Assembly (NCBI RefSeq): GCF_900111035.1
Contig: NZ_FOFU01000001.1
Coordinates: 256,558 to 320,557 of the forward strand
Direction: 5' to 3'
Length of the DNA: 64,000 bases
Source: Treponema bryantii
GTDB taxonomy: Bacteria > Spirochaetota > Spirochaetia > Treponematales > Treponemataceae
Part shown: piece by piece, positions 17,910-29,085 of the stretch
Position numbering within the stretch: the first letter of the stretch is position 1
Layout of the letters: every line of letters begins with the position of its first letter
The notes under the pieces: model-generated
What the model saw: the letters and a program-made list of their open reading frames with translations, nothing else
What the model was told of the DNA's origin: nothing
Databases searched by the model: none
Made by a program: the position numbers and the translations under genes

Positions 17910-19415
17910 ATGGCTTACATTTTTGAAGAACCATCACACACTTTTGATGAGTACCTTTTAGTTCCGGGCTACACCGGTCCTGACTGCATTCCTGCTAATG
18001 TTACTTTGCAGACACCTGTTGTCCGCTATAACAAGAAGGCTGGCGAAAAGTGTCCGCTTACGATGAATATTCCGATGACTTCGGCTGTTATGCAGGCAGT
18101 TTCTGATGATAAGCTTGCTGTTGCTCTTGCTAAGGAAGGCGGCATTTCTTTTATTTTTGGTTCTCAGACTATAGAAAATCAGGCAGCTATGGTTGCCCGT
18201 GTTAAAGCTTACAAGGCTGGATTTGTTTCTTCTGATACAAATATCCGCCCTGAGCAGACTTTAGGTGAACTGGTTGAAGCAATTGAAAAGACTGGTCACT
18301 CAACTGTTGCAGTAACAGAAGATGGTACTGCAAACGGTAAACTTGTTGGTATTATCACAGAGCGTGACTTCCGCATTGGTCACTGTGAAATGAGTGAAAA
18401 GGTAAGTGCTTACATGACTCCACTTTCTTCTCTTGTAATGGGAAAAGAAGGAATCACTCTTGATGAAGCAAATGATTTGATATGGGAAAAGAAGGTTAAT
18501 CAGCTTCCTGTTGTAGATAAAGACGGAAAGCTTTTGTACCTCGTATTCCGTAAGGATGCTGCAAGTCACGAAGAGCATCCTCTTGAGCTCCTCGACAGCC
18601 AGAAACGCTATATCGTAGGTGCAGGAATTAACACACGTGATTATATGGACCGCGTTCCAGCATTGCTTGAAGCTGGTGTTGATGTAATGACTCTTGACTC
18701 GTCTGAAGGTTTTACAGAATGGCAGCGCCGTGCTTTGCAGGATATCCACTCAAAGTGGCCTAATGCAAAGATCGGTGCAGGTAACGTAGTTGATGCTGAT
18801 GGTTTCAACTTCCTTGCTGAAGCTGGTGCAGATTTCGTAAAAATTGGTATTGGCGGTGGTTCTATCTGTATTACACGTGAGCAGAAAGGTATTGGCCGTG
18901 GTCAGGCTACTGCTACTATTGAAGTTGCTAAAGCTCGTGACGCTTACTACGAAAAAACTGGTATTTATATTCCTATCTGTTCTGATGGTGGTATTGTTTA
19001 CGACCATCACGTTACTCTTGCTCTTGCAATGGGAGCAGACTTTGTAATGCTTGGTCGTTACTTTGCTCGTTTTGATGAGTCTCCTACAAACAAGCTCATC
19101 GTAAACGGCAACTACGTAAAGGAATACTGGGGTGAAGGTTCAAACCGTGCCCGCAACTGGCAGCGTTATGACCTCGGTGGAAAGAAGGGTATGGCATTCG
19201 AAGAGGGTGTAGACTCTTACGTTCCATACGCTGGTTCACTCCACGACAACGTAACTCTTACAACAAGCAAGATAATCCACGCTATGTGTAACTGTGGTGT
19301 TACAAACATCCCTGATTTGCAGAAGAACGCAAAGATTACACTTGTAAGTGCAGCTTCTCTCCGCGAGGGCGGCGCACATGATGTTATTGTAAAAAACACA
19401 GTAAAAGCTAATTAA
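17910..19415 (+). CDS. guaB: Inosine-5'-monophosphate dehydrogenase
   Basis: Oxidises IMP to XMP, the committed step to GMP. 501 residues. The catalytic domain is split by a CBS pair (about residues 95-220). The catalytic loop [17 protein letters not shown] contains the active-site Cys, and the phosphate-binding segment [11 protein letters not shown] follows. The mobile-flap region with [19 protein letters not shown] is present. It reads divergently from purA and is followed by a very strong hairpin terminator. Confidence 0.96.
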   Translation: MAYIFEEPSHTFDEYLLVPGYTGPDCIPANVTLQTPVVRYNKKAGEKCPLTMNIPMTSAVMQAVSDDKLAVALAKEGGISFIFGSQTIENQAAMVARVKAYKAGFVSSDTNIRPEQTLGELVEAIEKTGHSTVAVTEDGTANGKLVGIITERDFRIGHCEMSEKVSAYMTPLSSLVMGKEGITLDEANDLIWEKKVNQLPVVDKDGKLLYLVFRKDAASHEEHPLELLDSQKRYIVGAGINTRDYMDRVPALLEAGVDVMTLDSSEGFTEWQRRALQDIHSKWPNAKIGAGNVVDADGFNFLAEAGADFVKIGIGGGSICITREQKGIGRGQATATIEVAKARDAYYEKTGIYIPICSDGGIVYDHHVTLALAMGADFVMLGRYFARFDESPTNKLIVNGNYVKEYWGEGSNRARNWQRYDLGGKKGMAFEEGVDSYVPYAGSLHDNVTLTTSKIIHAMCNCGVTNIPDLQKNAKITLVSAASLREGGAHDVIVKNTVKAN

Positions 19416-19444
19416 ATTAAAATAATTTAGACGTCAACGATTTT

Positions 19445-19491
19445 CAAAACGAAACAGAAATTGTGGGACCCGCAATTTCTGTTTCGTTTTG
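19445..19491. terminator. Perfect 19-bp hairpin after guaB
   Basis: CAAAACGAAACAGAAATTG (19445-19463) is the exact reverse complement of 19473-19491, around TGGGACCCG. The 3' arm is T-rich and is followed by ATTT. It is a likely terminator for guaB, although the long perfect stem is unusual. Confidence 0.75.
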
Positions 19492-19528
19492 ATTTAACGT
19501 TTATCTTTCAATAATAACTGTATTTTGA

Positions 19529-19534
19529 TATAAT
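19529..19534 (+). promoter_or_regulatory. -10 box TATAAT just before uvrA
   Basis: TATAAT ends 9 nt before the ATG at 19544. A weak TTTCAA lies 17 bp upstream (19506-19511). No ribosome binding site exists in the gap, so a leaderless transcript is possible. I see no LexA-type box. Confidence 0.45.
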
Positions 19535-19543
19535 TTGCTTTAT

Positions 19544-22378
19544 ATGAGTGAAAATATGATTACCATCCGCGGGGCGAGGGAGCATAATCTTAAAAATATA
19601 AATGTTACTATGCCGAGAGATAAACTGGTTGTAATTTCCGGTTTGTCGGGTTCGGGAAAGTCTTCGCTGGCTTTTGATACACTTTTTGCTGAAGGTCAGC
19701 GCCGTTATATGGAAAGCCTTTCAAGTTATGCACGTCAGTTCCTTGGACGAATGGACAAGCCTGATGTTGATATAATAGAAGGACTTTCGCCTGCTATTTC
19801 TATTGAACAGAAATCTACAAATAAGAATCCTCGCTCAACTGTTGGTACAATCACAGAAATATATGACTTTTATCGTCTTCTTTATGCTCGCTGCGGACAT
19901 GCACATTGTCCTGAATGTGGACGCGAAATCCGGGAACAGTCTGTTGATCAGATTATTGATACTGTTATGGGCTGGGAAGACGGCACAAAGATGCAGATTC
20001 TTGCCCCTGTTATTCGTGGTAAAAAGGGTGAACATCAGAAGATTTTAGATGATGCTAAGGCTTCAGGCTTTGTTCGCGCTCGAATTGATGGCGTTATGGC
20101 AGAGCTTGATGATGCAATCAAACTGGATAAACAGAAAAAACATACAATTGAAATTGTTGTAGACCGAATTATAAAAGGCGATGATGTACGTAGCCGACTT
20201 GCAGATTCTATTGAAATTGCATTGAAAAACGCAAACGGAATTGTAATTGTTACCCGTCGTGTCGGCGACAAGGACGAAGAGGTTTTCTTCAGCCAGAAGA
20301 ATGCCTGCCCGGACTGTGGAATTTCTATTCCAGATCTGCAGCCTCGTCTTTTCTCTTTTAATAACCCGTTTGGTGCCTGCCCGGAATGTACTGGTCTTGG
20401 CGAAAAAATGGAATGGGATTTCAATAAGATCCTTCCGGACCGCTCTTTGTCTTTCAACGAGCGCGCTTTCCCATTCTTTAATCCTGACAGTGAATGGAAC
20501 CACACTATGTTCCAGGCTGTTGCTGAAGCAGAAGGCTTTACATTGGACACACCAATCAGCCGTCTGACTGCCGAGCAGTTTGATTACTTATGGAACGGAG
20601 ATCCTGAGCGCAAAATCCACTGGGTATATAAAAAGCAGAGCGGAGAAGGCTACAGCGAATATAACCGTCCGTGGCCTGGAGTATTAAACGAAATGAAGCG
20701 CCGTCATGCAGAAGCCTGGGGCGATTCAATGCGTGCTAATATAGAAGAAAAGTTTATGAAGGTTGGACACTGTTCCTGCTGTAACGGACAGCGCCTTCGT
20801 AAAGAAGCCCTTGGTGTTACTGTGGGCGGTAAAAATATATGGGAACTCTGCTGTCTTTCTGTTGCAGATTCTATCACCTTCTTTGATGAACTGGAACTTA
20901 CAGAAACCGAACAGACAATTGCAACTCAGATTCTCAAAGAGATTCGTGCCCGTTTGCGCTTCCTCCGCGATGTTGGTCTTGATTATCTTACAATGGAGCG
21001 CGCTGCCGAAACCCTCAGTGGTGGTGAAGCTCAGCGTATCCGTCTTGCAACTCAGATTGGTTCAGCCCTCTGTGGTGTTATGTATATCCTTGATGAGCCT
21101 TCAATTGGTCTCCATCAGCGTGACAATCAGCGTCTTATTGATACACTGCTCAGCCTTCGTGATAACGGCAACACCGTAATCGTCGTAGAACACGATGAAC
21201 AGACCTTGCGTACTGCAGATTATCTTATAGATATCGGTCCGGGCGCGGGCGTTAATGGCGGGCAGGTTGTAGCGGCCGGAACTCCTGATGAAGTAGCAAA
21301 GGTAAAGGAAAGTCTTACAGGACAGTATCTTGCCGGAACCCTTAAAATGGATGTTCCAACCGAACGTCGCCCTGATAACGGAAACTTCATCAAAGTAAAC
21401 GGCGTTACAGAACATAATCTCAAAAATGTAAGTATTCAGATTCCTCTTGGAACCTTTACCTGTATAACAGGAGTAAGCGGCAGTGGTAAATCTACCCTTA
21501 TGAGTGATGTACTTTATCCGGCACTCAGCAACCGTATTATGCGTACAAATTATGATGTTGGTGAATGCGAAAGTATTGAAGGTGAAAAGTTTATCGATAA
21601 GGTAATCAATATTGATCAGAGCCCGATTGGTCGTTCTCCACGCAGTAACCCTGCAACTTATATTGGTGTTTTTGATTCTATAAGAGACCTTTTTGCAAGC
21701 CTTCCGGAAAGTAAGGCCCGCGGTTATCTTAAGGGTCGTTTCAGCTTTAACGTAAAAGGCGGCCGTTGTGAAGCGTGTCAGGGCGCGGGTGAAAATGTAA
21801 TCGAAATGAACTTCCTGCCGGACGTATATGTTCAGTGTGAAGTCTGCGGCGGAAAGCGCTTTAATAAAGAGACTCTTGAGGTTACCTACAAGGGTAAGTC
21901 TATAAACGATGTTCTCAATATGAGTATTGATGAAGCCTGCGATTTCTTTGCAAGTATTCCTCATATTGCCCGTAAGCTTGAAACCATGAAGTCTGTAGGA
22001 CTCGGTTATATTCAGCTTGGACAGAATGCGCTTACCCTCAGTGGTGGTGAAGCTCAGCGCGTTAAGCTTGCAAACGAGCTTGCCCGTGTTTCTACAGGAA
22101 AAACTCTCTATATAATGGATGAGCCTACAACAGGACTTCACTTTGCAGACGTTAAACAGCTGATGACTGTAATTCAGCGCCTTGTAGATCAGGGTAATAC
22201 AGTTGTTATGATAGAACATAACCTTGATGTAATCTGCCAGGCAGATTATCTGATAGACCTTGGTCCTGAAGGTGGTTTCCGTGGCGGTAATATAATTGCA
22301 ACTGGAACTCCGGAGCAGGTTGCTCAGGTGCCGGAAAGCTATACCGGCCAGTTTATTAAAAAGCAGCTGGGGCTTTAG
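19544..22378 (+). CDS. uvrA: Excinuclease ABC subunit A
   Basis: Damage-recognition ATPase of nucleotide excision repair. 944 residues, normal for the family. Two ABC ATPase halves each have a Walker A ([15 protein letters not shown] and [15 protein letters not shown]) and a signature LSGGEAQR. Zinc sites are seen as CPECGRE, CPDC...CPEC and CEAC...CEVC. A TTG at 19535 is in frame, but ATG 19544 ([10 protein letters not shown]) is the natural start. ATG 19556 is also possible. No ribosome binding site precedes it. Confidence 0.97.
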   Translation: MSENMITIRGAREHNLKNINVTMPRDKLVVISGLSGSGKSSLAFDTLFAEGQRRYMESLSSYARQFLGRMDKPDVDIIEGLSPAISIEQKSTNKNPRSTVGTITEIYDFYRLLYARCGHAHCPECGREIREQSVDQIIDTVMGWEDGTKMQILAPVIRGKKGEHQKILDDAKASGFVRARIDGVMAELDDAIKLDKQKKHTIEIVVDRIIKGDDVRSRLADSIEIALKNANGIVIVTRRVGDKDEEVFFSQKNACPDCGISIPDLQPRLFSFNNPFGACPECTGLGEKMEWDFNKILPDRSLSFNERAFPFFNPDSEWNHTMFQAVAEAEGFTLDTPISRLTAEQFDYLWNGDPERKIHWVYKKQSGEGYSEYNRPWPGVLNEMKRRHAEAWGDSMRANIEEKFMKVGHCSCCNGQRLRKEALGVTVGGKNIWELCCLSVADSITFFDELELTETEQTIATQILKEIRARLRFLRDVGLDYLTMERAAETLSGGEAQRIRLATQIGSALCGVMYILDEPSIGLHQRDNQRLIDTLLSLRDNGNTVIVVEHDEQTLRTADYLIDIGPGAGVNGGQVVAAGTPDEVAKVKESLTGQYLAGTLKMDVPTERRPDNGNFIKVNGVTEHNLKNVSIQIPLGTFTCITGVSGSGKSTLMSDVLYPALSNRIMRTNYDVGECESIEGEKFIDKVINIDQSPIGRSPRSNPATYIGVFDSIRDLFASLPESKARGYLKGRFSFNVKGGRCEACQGAGENVIEMNFLPDVYVQCEVCGGKRFNKETLEVTYKGKSINDVLNMSIDEACDFFASIPHIARKLETMKSVGLGYIQLGQNALTLSGGEAQRVKLANELARVSTGKTLYIMDEPTTGLHFADVKQLMTVIQRLVDQGNTVVMIEHNLDVICQADYLIDLGPEGGFRGGNIIATGTPEQVAQVPESYTGQFIKKQLGL

Positions 22379-22393
22379 AGGCAGCAGATTCAG

Positions 22394-25300
22394 ATGTTTA
22401 AGCGTTTCTTTTTTGCAGCAGTTATTTTTTGTTTCTCAGTTTTTTCAGTTTTCGCACAGGAGAAAAGTGACTCTGCATCAAAAGCACCTGAAGTTACAGT
22501 AATTACAATCAATAATGCAAGACAGTCTTCTTACAAGAAAGATGAAGATACCGGAAATGATTGTATAGTTCTCGAAGGTTCAGTGTCTCTTACTGTTCAA
22601 AAAGGAAATACTACAAACGAAATTAAAGCAGATAAGATTGTATATGACCGAAGTACAGAAATGCTTTATGCCGACGGTAATGTTGAAATCATAATGAAAA
22701 GCGGTTCTGGAAACGATACTGCTACAGCAACTTCGCTTATTTTGAATACATCAACCCTTGAAGGTGTTTTTGATGACGGCCGAATTGTACAAAAACAGTC
22801 GGATGCCCTGAATCTTCCTTCTGGTTCAACTCTTATAGTTTTTTCTGATATTTTTGGAAAGGGTAATGAAACTGTCATAACCTTTAAAAACTCAAGTCTT
22901 ACATTTTGTGATGAAGATCCTCCGCACTGGCATATTGATGCAACACGAACCTGGCTGTTACCTGGCGGTGAATTTGCGTTTTTTAATGCCCTGCTGTATG
23001 TAGGTGTTGTGCCGGTACTTTATTTCCCGGCCTTTTATTATCCAAAAGATGAGTTGATTTTTAATCCCGTGTTTAATTATACAAAACGCGGCGGTTATTC
23101 AGTTCAGACTACAACTTATTTATGGGGAAGAAAGCCTCTGGATAAGAACTCATCAAGTTCTTCGAGTTCCTCAAGTTCAGATTCATCAAAAGACAGTACA
23201 TCAGCTGAATCATTAAGGGCTGTTTATAATTTTGTAAGACCAAATACCTTGAAGGAACAGGTTAGGGAAGGCTTGATTCTTCATAACCTCGATGAAGATT
23301 TTAAAGGAGATTCATCTCATTATGTAAAACTTCTGGCAGACTGGTATTCAAATCTGGGATATATGGTTGGTGTAGATTCAGTTTTGAATCCTCTGCCAAA
23401 ATATATTTCAAAACTCAATGTAAATACTTATTTAGGCTTTAGTAATACGGTATTTAGGGGAACAGGTTCAAGCCTTACGTATTATCCGTATTCTTCAACT
23501 GGTGTAAAATATAAAGATGAATCAAACTTCTTAGGTCTTAAGATGCCTTTCCGATATGCCGGAGATATTGAATTCCAGCTTTCAAAGCCGTTTTCATTTT
23601 CTCTGTCTCTTCCTGTTTATTCAGACCCGTTCTTTTCTAATGATTTCCTGAAAGATCGTCAGGAAACTATGGACTGGATTTCTTATCTTCTGGATTCTGC
23701 AAATGAAGACTCTTCATCTGATACTTCTACAACAATCAGTGAGGTTTCGTCTTTTCAGTGGAAAACTCAGGCATCCTATTCGCCGACACTTCCTTCATTT
23801 ATGAAGCCTTATGTATCTTCTTTGTCTTTTTCTATGAATAACTCTGTAAATATTTCGGCAAAGAGTACAGTTTTTTCTTATGCATCTAACTCAGAAGAGG
23901 TTTCTTCAGAATGGACAAATAATACTCCTTTAAGACGCTTTTATTATCCTTCTCTGGTAACACCTGTTTCTATGAGTATTTCTGCCAGCGGAACTATTTT
24001 TTCATGGCCAATTAAAAAAGACAGTACAGCAAAAACACCTTCTTATGTAATTACTCTTAATAAGCCGGATGAATTGAAAACAGAAAAGCAGCTCGAAGAA
24101 GAACGTAAAAAGGCAGAAGAGGAAGCAAGAAAATCAGCTGGAGAAGAAACTTCTAAAACAACTGAAGAAAAAACACCAGACAATAGTGAGACGGATAAGG
24201 AGAATAAGGTTTTTGATTATTACCTTCCGGATCTTGATTATACAACCACAAAAGAAACTGTTAATGATGGAATAACCTATAAACTTTCTTACAGCGCAGC
24301 TTTGAATCTTACAAATCAGATTGCTTATTCAGATAAAAACTTAAAGACAGCCGATGATTTTGACTGGAGCAATATCAGATCTACAATGTATAACATTAAG
24401 GTTCCGCTTTCGCTTACAAGCCTTTTGAATTACGGCGGAAACTTCTTTTCTGTAGAGAATAAATTTTCTTATTCACCGGTTTTCCAGAAACATCCGTACC
24501 TTTCAGACGATTCAGAATACGGCTATACAGAAGATGAAATCAAAAAGCTTAAATATTCAGATATGAAATCTGAAACTCGTGATATTGTAAATACAAACTC
24601 AGTAACGCTTAAACCGTTTATTTATTATCCGATATTCAGTGATACAAGTTTTGCCTGGAATTCTTCTATAAAATTATTCAGAAGAACATATACAGGAGAT
24701 GCTGATAATCCGGATTGGGAAGATCATTTCGCAGACTGGTCTGATGAAGACAGTGTAACGGCAAACTCACTTTCCGCAGATATCAAGGCAAAGGAACTGA
24801 ATAATAAGTTTACTCAGTCACTTCGTTTTGATGTGATTATGCCGCCGCTGAGAAAAAAGTATACAACAACTTTAACCCTTGGCGTTCCTTATGCAAGTGC
24901 TTCAATTAGTACAGGTTTTATAGAAGTTAGAGATGATGATACTAAAACTGCAGGTGAAGAAGACAAGAAATGGAAAAAATCACCGCTGACACAAAACTTT
25001 TCTCTTACTCTGTTTAATTCAAAACTGAAATTGTCAGAAACCTTCACATATAATCTGGAAGATGATAATCCGGACAGTTTAAAACTTTCGGCTTCTATAT
25101 TTGGAGTTCAGTTATCTTATATTCAGTCGTACGTTCAGGGATATGATTTTGATTCTTCTACAGGCTGGACTATCCGGCCAGATAAAGAATTTCTTCCATA
25201 TTCTTTCTCTCTATCGTATTCTCTGCCTGCAAAGACTTATTACAGATGGTTTAACCGGGTTTCTTTTGCATTGGGGCTGAATACAAGTATAGTTGCAGAT

Positions 25301-25747
25301 TTACTGCGTCCTACAAACAGTTATTTCCTGTTTTCTCCTTCCGTAAAGTTTAAGATTTTTGAGTTTCTGGATATTACTTTTTCTGCAACTTCACGAAACT
25401 CTGTACTTTACTGGTATTTCCATAATAATGAGGGAGACTTGTACAGCGAGTGGGGCGGCTTCCCGGGAAATATTTTTAAGGATTTGTTTGATTCCTTCAG
25501 ATTTGATAATGAGGATTTACGAAAGAACTCGGGATTTAAGCTGAAATCTCTGAATATGACAATTTCTCATGACCTTCATGACTGGAAGGCCAATATGACA
25601 ATGAAGATTGAACCGCGAATTATTTCTGAAAACGGTAAAAAGACTTATGACTTTAAACCATATATAACAATTGGTGTTGTATGGAATCCAATGGAGAGTA
25701 TGAAAACTACTATTATTGATGAATATGGGGAATGGAAACTGGAATAA
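22394..25747 (+). CDS. lptD: LptD-like outer-membrane assembly protein
   Basis: 1117 residues with a signal peptide (ends near VFAQE). Residues about 45-170 match the OstA/LptA beta-jellyroll domain (LEGSVSLTVQ, ADKIVYDRSTEMLYADGNVEI). The remainder is a long beta-strand region with alternating aromatic residues, expected to form the LptD barrel that inserts glycolipid in the outer membrane. It carries a serine run near residues 253-270 and a charged KEA-rich loop near 563-600, which make it longer than E. coli LptD (784). It starts 15 bp after uvrA. The stop is followed directly by repeat copy 2. Confidence 0.85.
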   Translation: MFKRFFFAAVIFCFSVFSVFAQEKSDSASKAPEVTVITINNARQSSYKKDEDTGNDCIVLEGSVSLTVQKGNTTNEIKADKIVYDRSTEMLYADGNVEIIMKSGSGNDTATATSLILNTSTLEGVFDDGRIVQKQSDALNLPSGSTLIVFSDIFGKGNETVITFKNSSLTFCDEDPPHWHIDATRTWLLPGGEFAFFNALLYVGVVPVLYFPAFYYPKDELIFNPVFNYTKRGGYSVQTTTYLWGRKPLDKNSSSSSSSSSSDSSKDSTSAESLRAVYNFVRPNTLKEQVREGLILHNLDEDFKGDSSHYVKLLADWYSNLGYMVGVDSVLNPLPKYISKLNVNTYLGFSNTVFRGTGSSLTYYPYSSTGVKYKDESNFLGLKMPFRYAGDIEFQLSKPFSFSLSLPVYSDPFFSNDFLKDRQETMDWISYLLDSANEDSSSDTSTTISEVSSFQWKTQASYSPTLPSFMKPYVSSLSFSMNNSVNISAKSTVFSYASNSEEVSSEWTNNTPLRRFYYPSLVTPVSMSISASGTIFSWPIKKDSTAKTPSYVITLNKPDELKTEKQLEEERKKAEEEARKSAGEETSKTTEEKTPDNSETDKENKVFDYYLPDLDYTTTKETVNDGITYKLSYSAALNLTNQIAYSDKNLKTADDFDWSNIRSTMYNIKVPLSLTSLLNYGGNFFSVENKFSYSPVFQKHPYLSDDSEYGYTEDEIKKLKYSDMKSETRDIVNTNSVTLKPFIYYPIFSDTSFAWNSSIKLFRRTYTGDADNPDWEDHFADWSDEDSVTANSLSADIKAKELNNKFTQSLRFDVIMPPLRKKYTTTLTLGVPYASASISTGFIEVRDDDTKTAGEEDKKWKKSPLTQNFSLTLFNSKLKLSETFTYNLEDDNPDSLKLSASIFGVQLSYIQSYVQGYDFDSSTGWTIRPDKEFLPYSFSLSYSLPAKTYYRWFNRVSFALGLNTSIVADLLRPTNSYFLFSPSVKFKIFEFLDITFSATSRNSVLYWYFHNNEGDLYSEWGGFPGNIFKDLFDSFRFDNEDLRKNSGFKLKSLNMTISHDLHDWKANMTMKIEPRIISENGKKTYDFKPYITIGVVWNPMESMKTTIIDEYGEWKLE

Positions 25748-25842
25748 GCCTAAAATCGAAAATCCGTTAAAAACTGGGCTGCGACAGCGGGCCAGTTTAG
25801 GATTATCGAAAAAACGGCTCAGAGGCGAGACTATGCGAGCCG
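25748..25842 (+). repeat. Dispersed stop-codon-linked element, copy 2
   Basis: GCCTAAAATCGAAAATCCG starts the base after the lptD stop (25745-25747). The hairpin AAACTGG (25771-25777) pairs with CCAGTTT (25792-25798), and inside it CTGC-GACA-GCGG continues after one G-G mismatch. The right block TTTAGGATTATCGAAAAAACG then leads into CGGCTC (25815-25820), which can pair with GAGCCG (25837-25842). No clear T-run follows, so it is not an obvious terminator. Confidence 0.85.
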
Positions 25843-25899
25843 ATTTAATTAAGATTGACAATAATTATATGATAATCAATAATATATACAGAGGTTTTT

Positions 25900-26841
25900 T
25901 TGAACGAATATACTATTGTAGTTCCAGACAATGATGTACTTTCCTGTGTTTGTGGAACTAATGATAAAAATTTACAGCTCATAGAAGAACATCTGGGAGT
26001 TCCTGTTTTTTCAAAAGGAAACGAGCTCTCTGTGGAAAATGCCGCTCCTGAAATCTGCCAGAAATTCCAGTTTATAGTGGACCGTATCGTAGACGAGGTA
26101 CAGTCTGGAGGTAAAAACAGTGATGATATAATACTTTCCGTTCTTAATACAAAGCGGAAGGTAGACGCTGATGAAATGGTGATTATGGTTCCTGGCGCGG
26201 TTCGCAGGGTTTATCCAAGAACTCAGGGACAGGCAGAATATGTTGATTTACTTCAGAATCGTGATATGGTGTTCTGTACAGGTTCTGCAGGAAGTGGAAA
26301 AACATATCTTGCAGTGGCAGAAGCATTACGTTTAATTCTTACTCATAAAAAAACAAAGCTTATAATTACACGACCTGTTGTAGAAGCAGGTGAAAGTCTT
26401 GGCTTTTTACCAGGTGATCTGGAAGATAAAATTGACCCGTATCTTCGTCCTCTTCGTGATGCAATGGAAACAATTCTTCCTCCAGAATCTGTAAAACGGC
26501 TTTTTGAAGCTGGAATTGTAGAGGTTGCGCCGCTTGCCTATATGCGCGGACGAACCTTAAATAATGCAGTTGTAATTCTTGATGAAGCTCAGAATACAAC
26601 CTGTGCACAGATGAAAATGTTCCTTACCCGAATGGGCGAGAATACAAAGGTCTTTGTAACCGGAGATCCGTCTCAAATTGACCTTCCTAAAAAAGTAACA
26701 TCCGGGCTGATGCATTCAATCAGCATATTAAATAAAATAGAAGATATTGGATTTATGGAACTGACTGCAGATGATGTAGTTAGAAATCCATTAGTAAAAA
26801 AAATAGTAAAGGCGTATGAAAATGAAAAAGAACAATTCTGA
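25900..26841 (+). CDS. phoH: PhoH-like ATPase
   Basis: 313 residues. An N-terminal KH-like part precedes the PhoH domain, which has a Walker A (TGSAGSGKTYLA), a GESLGFLPGDLEDKIDPYLRP signature and a Walker B (VVILDEAQN). The cellular role of the family, linked to RNA handling, is poorly defined. The start is TTG at 25900, supported by AGAGG (25890-25894) five bases upstream. It begins the cluster phoH-pgpH-ybeY-corC, an order also known from Firmicutes. Confidence 0.93.
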   Translation: MNEYTIVVPDNDVLSCVCGTNDKNLQLIEEHLGVPVFSKGNELSVENAAPEICQKFQFIVDRIVDEVQSGGKNSDDIILSVLNTKRKVDADEMVIMVPGAVRRVYPRTQGQAEYVDLLQNRDMVFCTGSAGSGKTYLAVAEALRLILTHKKTKLIITRPVVEAGESLGFLPGDLEDKIDPYLRPLRDAMETILPPESVKRLFEAGIVEVAPLAYMRGRTLNNAVVILDEAQNTTCAQMKMFLTRMGENTKVFVTGDPSQIDLPKKVTSGLMHSISILNKIEDIGFMELTADDVVRNPLVKKIVKAYENEKEQF

Positions 26842-28612
26842 AAAAGACAATAACAGGCCTGTTTCAGCAAACTATATTGTACAGGGAATAGGAAACTATA
26901 TGAGGAAAAATTATCCGTTCCTCATCATGTTTTTTGCGGGACTTCTGGCTGTTTCTGCTTTAAATTTCCTGAAAATCAGTACAGCAGAAACAATTGCCAA
27001 TTTTTCAATTGGAGATTTTGAAATAGGTCAGATTGCAGACCGCACAATTATTGCAGACCGAAGTCTTCCACCAGATAATATTGATCCGATTACCGTTACA
27101 AAAGGTGAAAAAATTATAAAGAAAGGTTTCCCCATTACAGAAGAAGGCTTTTCTAAACTCAAAAAAATGTCTGCTTCTCCTTTGTATATAGATTACAGGG
27201 CTTTTGCAAACAGCGAGCTTTATCTGCTTCTGTTGTCTATAATGTGGTATCTTTTATTCACATTTATTTCCGTAAACCGAAGGCTTTTATTTAAGGAACC
27301 GCTTCTGCAGGTAATTTTCTTCCTGGCTGTTTTTGCGGTTACAGCCTTCTGTGGAAAACTTTCTATTTTCTCAAGTCCCTATAGCATTTGTATAGCAATT
27401 CCATCTGCTTTATTCATTATGATTGTAACAATTCTTTACGGCAATCTTTCTGCTCTTCTGCTTTCAATTGTAATGTCTATGGGTGTTTTATGTGCTACTA
27501 ACTGGCAGGTATCAACCTTCCTTATGACACTGGCATCTTCACTTACAGCAGCTGCAATCGTACGAAAAATTGAACGCCGTCTCGACCTTGTATTTGCAGG
27601 TCTTATGATTGCGGCTTTTAATATTGTGTATGTAGTTTTATTCTCTGTAGTATTTAATGAAACTTTTGAAGAATTACCAAAGCTTATAATTGGACTTGCA
27701 ATTAACGGTTTCCTTTCCGGTATTCTTACTTTAGGTTTCCTTACTCCGCTTGAAATCATGCTTAATACAGCATCTGTTTTCCGTCTTATGGATTTGAGTG
27801 ATACAAATACTCCGATTTTTAAGCAGATGCAGATTCAGACAAACGGTACCTACAATCACTCAATGATGGTTGCACAACTGGCTGAAGCTGGCTGTCGTGA
27901 AATCGGAGCAAATGCATTGCTTGCAAGAGTTGGTGCTTACTATCACGATATTGGAAAGATGGATCAGAGTGAATATTTTGTTGAAAATCAGGTAAACGGA
28001 ATGGAAAATAAACATAACGACCTGAATCCAAATCTTTCTGCTTCTGTTATAAAAAGCCATGTTCGTAAGGGTGTTGAAAAAGCCCGCCAGCTTCATCTTC
28101 CTCAGGCAGTAATTGATATTATTGCAGAACATCATGGAAACAGCATAATTACATATTTCTATAATATGGCAAAGGAAAAAGATCCTTCACTTGATGAAGA
28201 TGATTTCCGTTACCCTGGTAATCCTCCTTTTACAAAGGAATCTGCTGTAGTAATGCTTGCAGATACAGTCGAGGCTGCCTGCCATACTCTTGAAAATCCA
28301 ACATCTCCTCGTCTTGATAAGTTCATTACAATTCTTATCAATCAGAAGGTAGATTCTAAACAGCTGGATAATTGTGAATTGACTTTCCGCGATATTTCGA
28401 GAATTAAGGCTGCTTTTGTAAATCTGCTTACAGGATATTACCACAACAGAATTAAATATCAGAATCAGCAGGATCCTGATGAAGTTCCTGCAAAAAAAGA
28501 AGAAATTGCAGCAGAAGCTCAAAAAGAAGCTGAAAAGCCAGAGAAAACAGAAAAAGCACCTGTAAAAACTGCTTCAAGAACAGCAGCAAAAACAGTTAAG
28601 GAAAAGAAATGA
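26822..28612 (+). CDS. pgpH: 7TMR-HD family phosphodiesterase, PgpH-like
   Basis: 596 residues. A membrane helix near 25-45 is followed by a short extracytoplasmic region, then six to seven helices (about 125-330) and a cytoplasmic HD domain with GTYNHSMMV, the YYHDIGK metal motif and AEHHGNS. Characterised relatives hydrolyse cyclic di-AMP. The extracytoplasmic part is shorter than in the Firmicute proteins. The tail (about 555-596) is Lys/Ala/Glu-rich and probably disordered. ATG 26822 is preferred over 26816 because AAAGG is better spaced. It overlaps phoH by 20 bp. Confidence 0.88.
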   Translation: MKKNNSEKDNNRPVSANYIVQGIGNYMRKNYPFLIMFFAGLLAVSALNFLKISTAETIANFSIGDFEIGQIADRTIIADRSLPPDNIDPITVTKGEKIIKKGFPITEEGFSKLKKMSASPLYIDYRAFANSELYLLLLSIMWYLLFTFISVNRRLLFKEPLLQVIFFLAVFAVTAFCGKLSIFSSPYSICIAIPSALFIMIVTILYGNLSALLLSIVMSMGVLCATNWQVSTFLMTLASSLTAAAIVRKIERRLDLVFAGLMIAAFNIVYVVLFSVVFNETFEELPKLIIGLAINGFLSGILTLGFLTPLEIMLNTASVFRLMDLSDTNTPIFKQMQIQTNGTYNHSMMVAQLAEAGCREIGANALLARVGAYYHDIGKMDQSEYFVENQVNGMENKHNDLNPNLSASVIKSHVRKGVEKARQLHLPQAVIDIIAEHHGNSIITYFYNMAKEKDPSLDEDDFRYPGNPPFTKESAVVMLADTVEAACHTLENPTSPRLDKFITILINQKVDSKQLDNCELTFRDISRIKAAFVNLLTGYYHNRIKYQNQQDPDEVPAKKEEIAAEAQKEAEKPEKTEKAPVKTASRTAAKTVKEKK

Positions 28613-29085
28613 ATCGCGTATATGTAGCTATGCAGGACGGTGTAGACGAGCCGGACTGGTTTAATAATGTAGAGCCGTTTGTTCAGAAAGTTCTGGGCGA
28701 GCTTAAGTTTGATGGTGAAGAAATCTCCATGCTTATGTGCGACGACACTTATATGCAGGAGCTAAATAAAACCTACCGTAACATTGACAGTACTACAGAT
28801 GTTCTTTCTTTTGAGAACGATGAAGAATACGAGGATGAAGAGGGCAAATGGAAATGCGTTGGCGATATAGTAATCAGCCTTGATACTTTGCCTGTAAATG
28901 CCGATTATTTTGAAGAGAGCAGAAATGACGAGCTCAAACGTCTTATAGTACATGGACTTTTGCATCTGAATGGTATGGACCATGGCGAGGAGCATATTGA
29001 AAAGGGCGTTGCTCCACAGTGCGAAATGCTTGTACTTCAGGAAAAAGTTTTAGAACAATTAAAGGATGAAAAAATAATAAAATGA
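28609..29085 (+). CDS. ybeY: Endoribonuclease YbeY
   Basis: 158 residues. The metal-binding motif HGLLHLNGMDH (H-x3-H-x5-H) is intact, and the upstream TDVLSF segment is characteristic. YbeY is needed for 16S rRNA 3'-end maturation and ribosome quality control. Four-base overlaps (ATGA) link it to pgpH before and corC after, so the cluster is probably translationally coupled. Confidence 0.95.
   Translation: MNRVYVAMQDGVDEPDWFNNVEPFVQKVLGELKFDGEEISMLMCDDTYMQELNKTYRNIDSTTDVLSFENDEEYEDEEGKWKCVGDIVISLDTLPVNADYFEESRNDELKRLIVHGLLHLNGMDHGEEHIEKGVAPQCEMLVLQEKVLEQLKDEKIIK

Noticed and set aside
21101-22219. Long reverse ORF of 372 codons inside uvrA
   Set aside because: It lies fully within uvrA on the opposite strand, has no domain or ribosome binding site, and its composition follows uvrA codon use.
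25815-25842. Rho-independent terminator after lptD
   Set aside because: CGGCTC and GAGCCG can pair, but the loop is 16 nt and no T-run follows.
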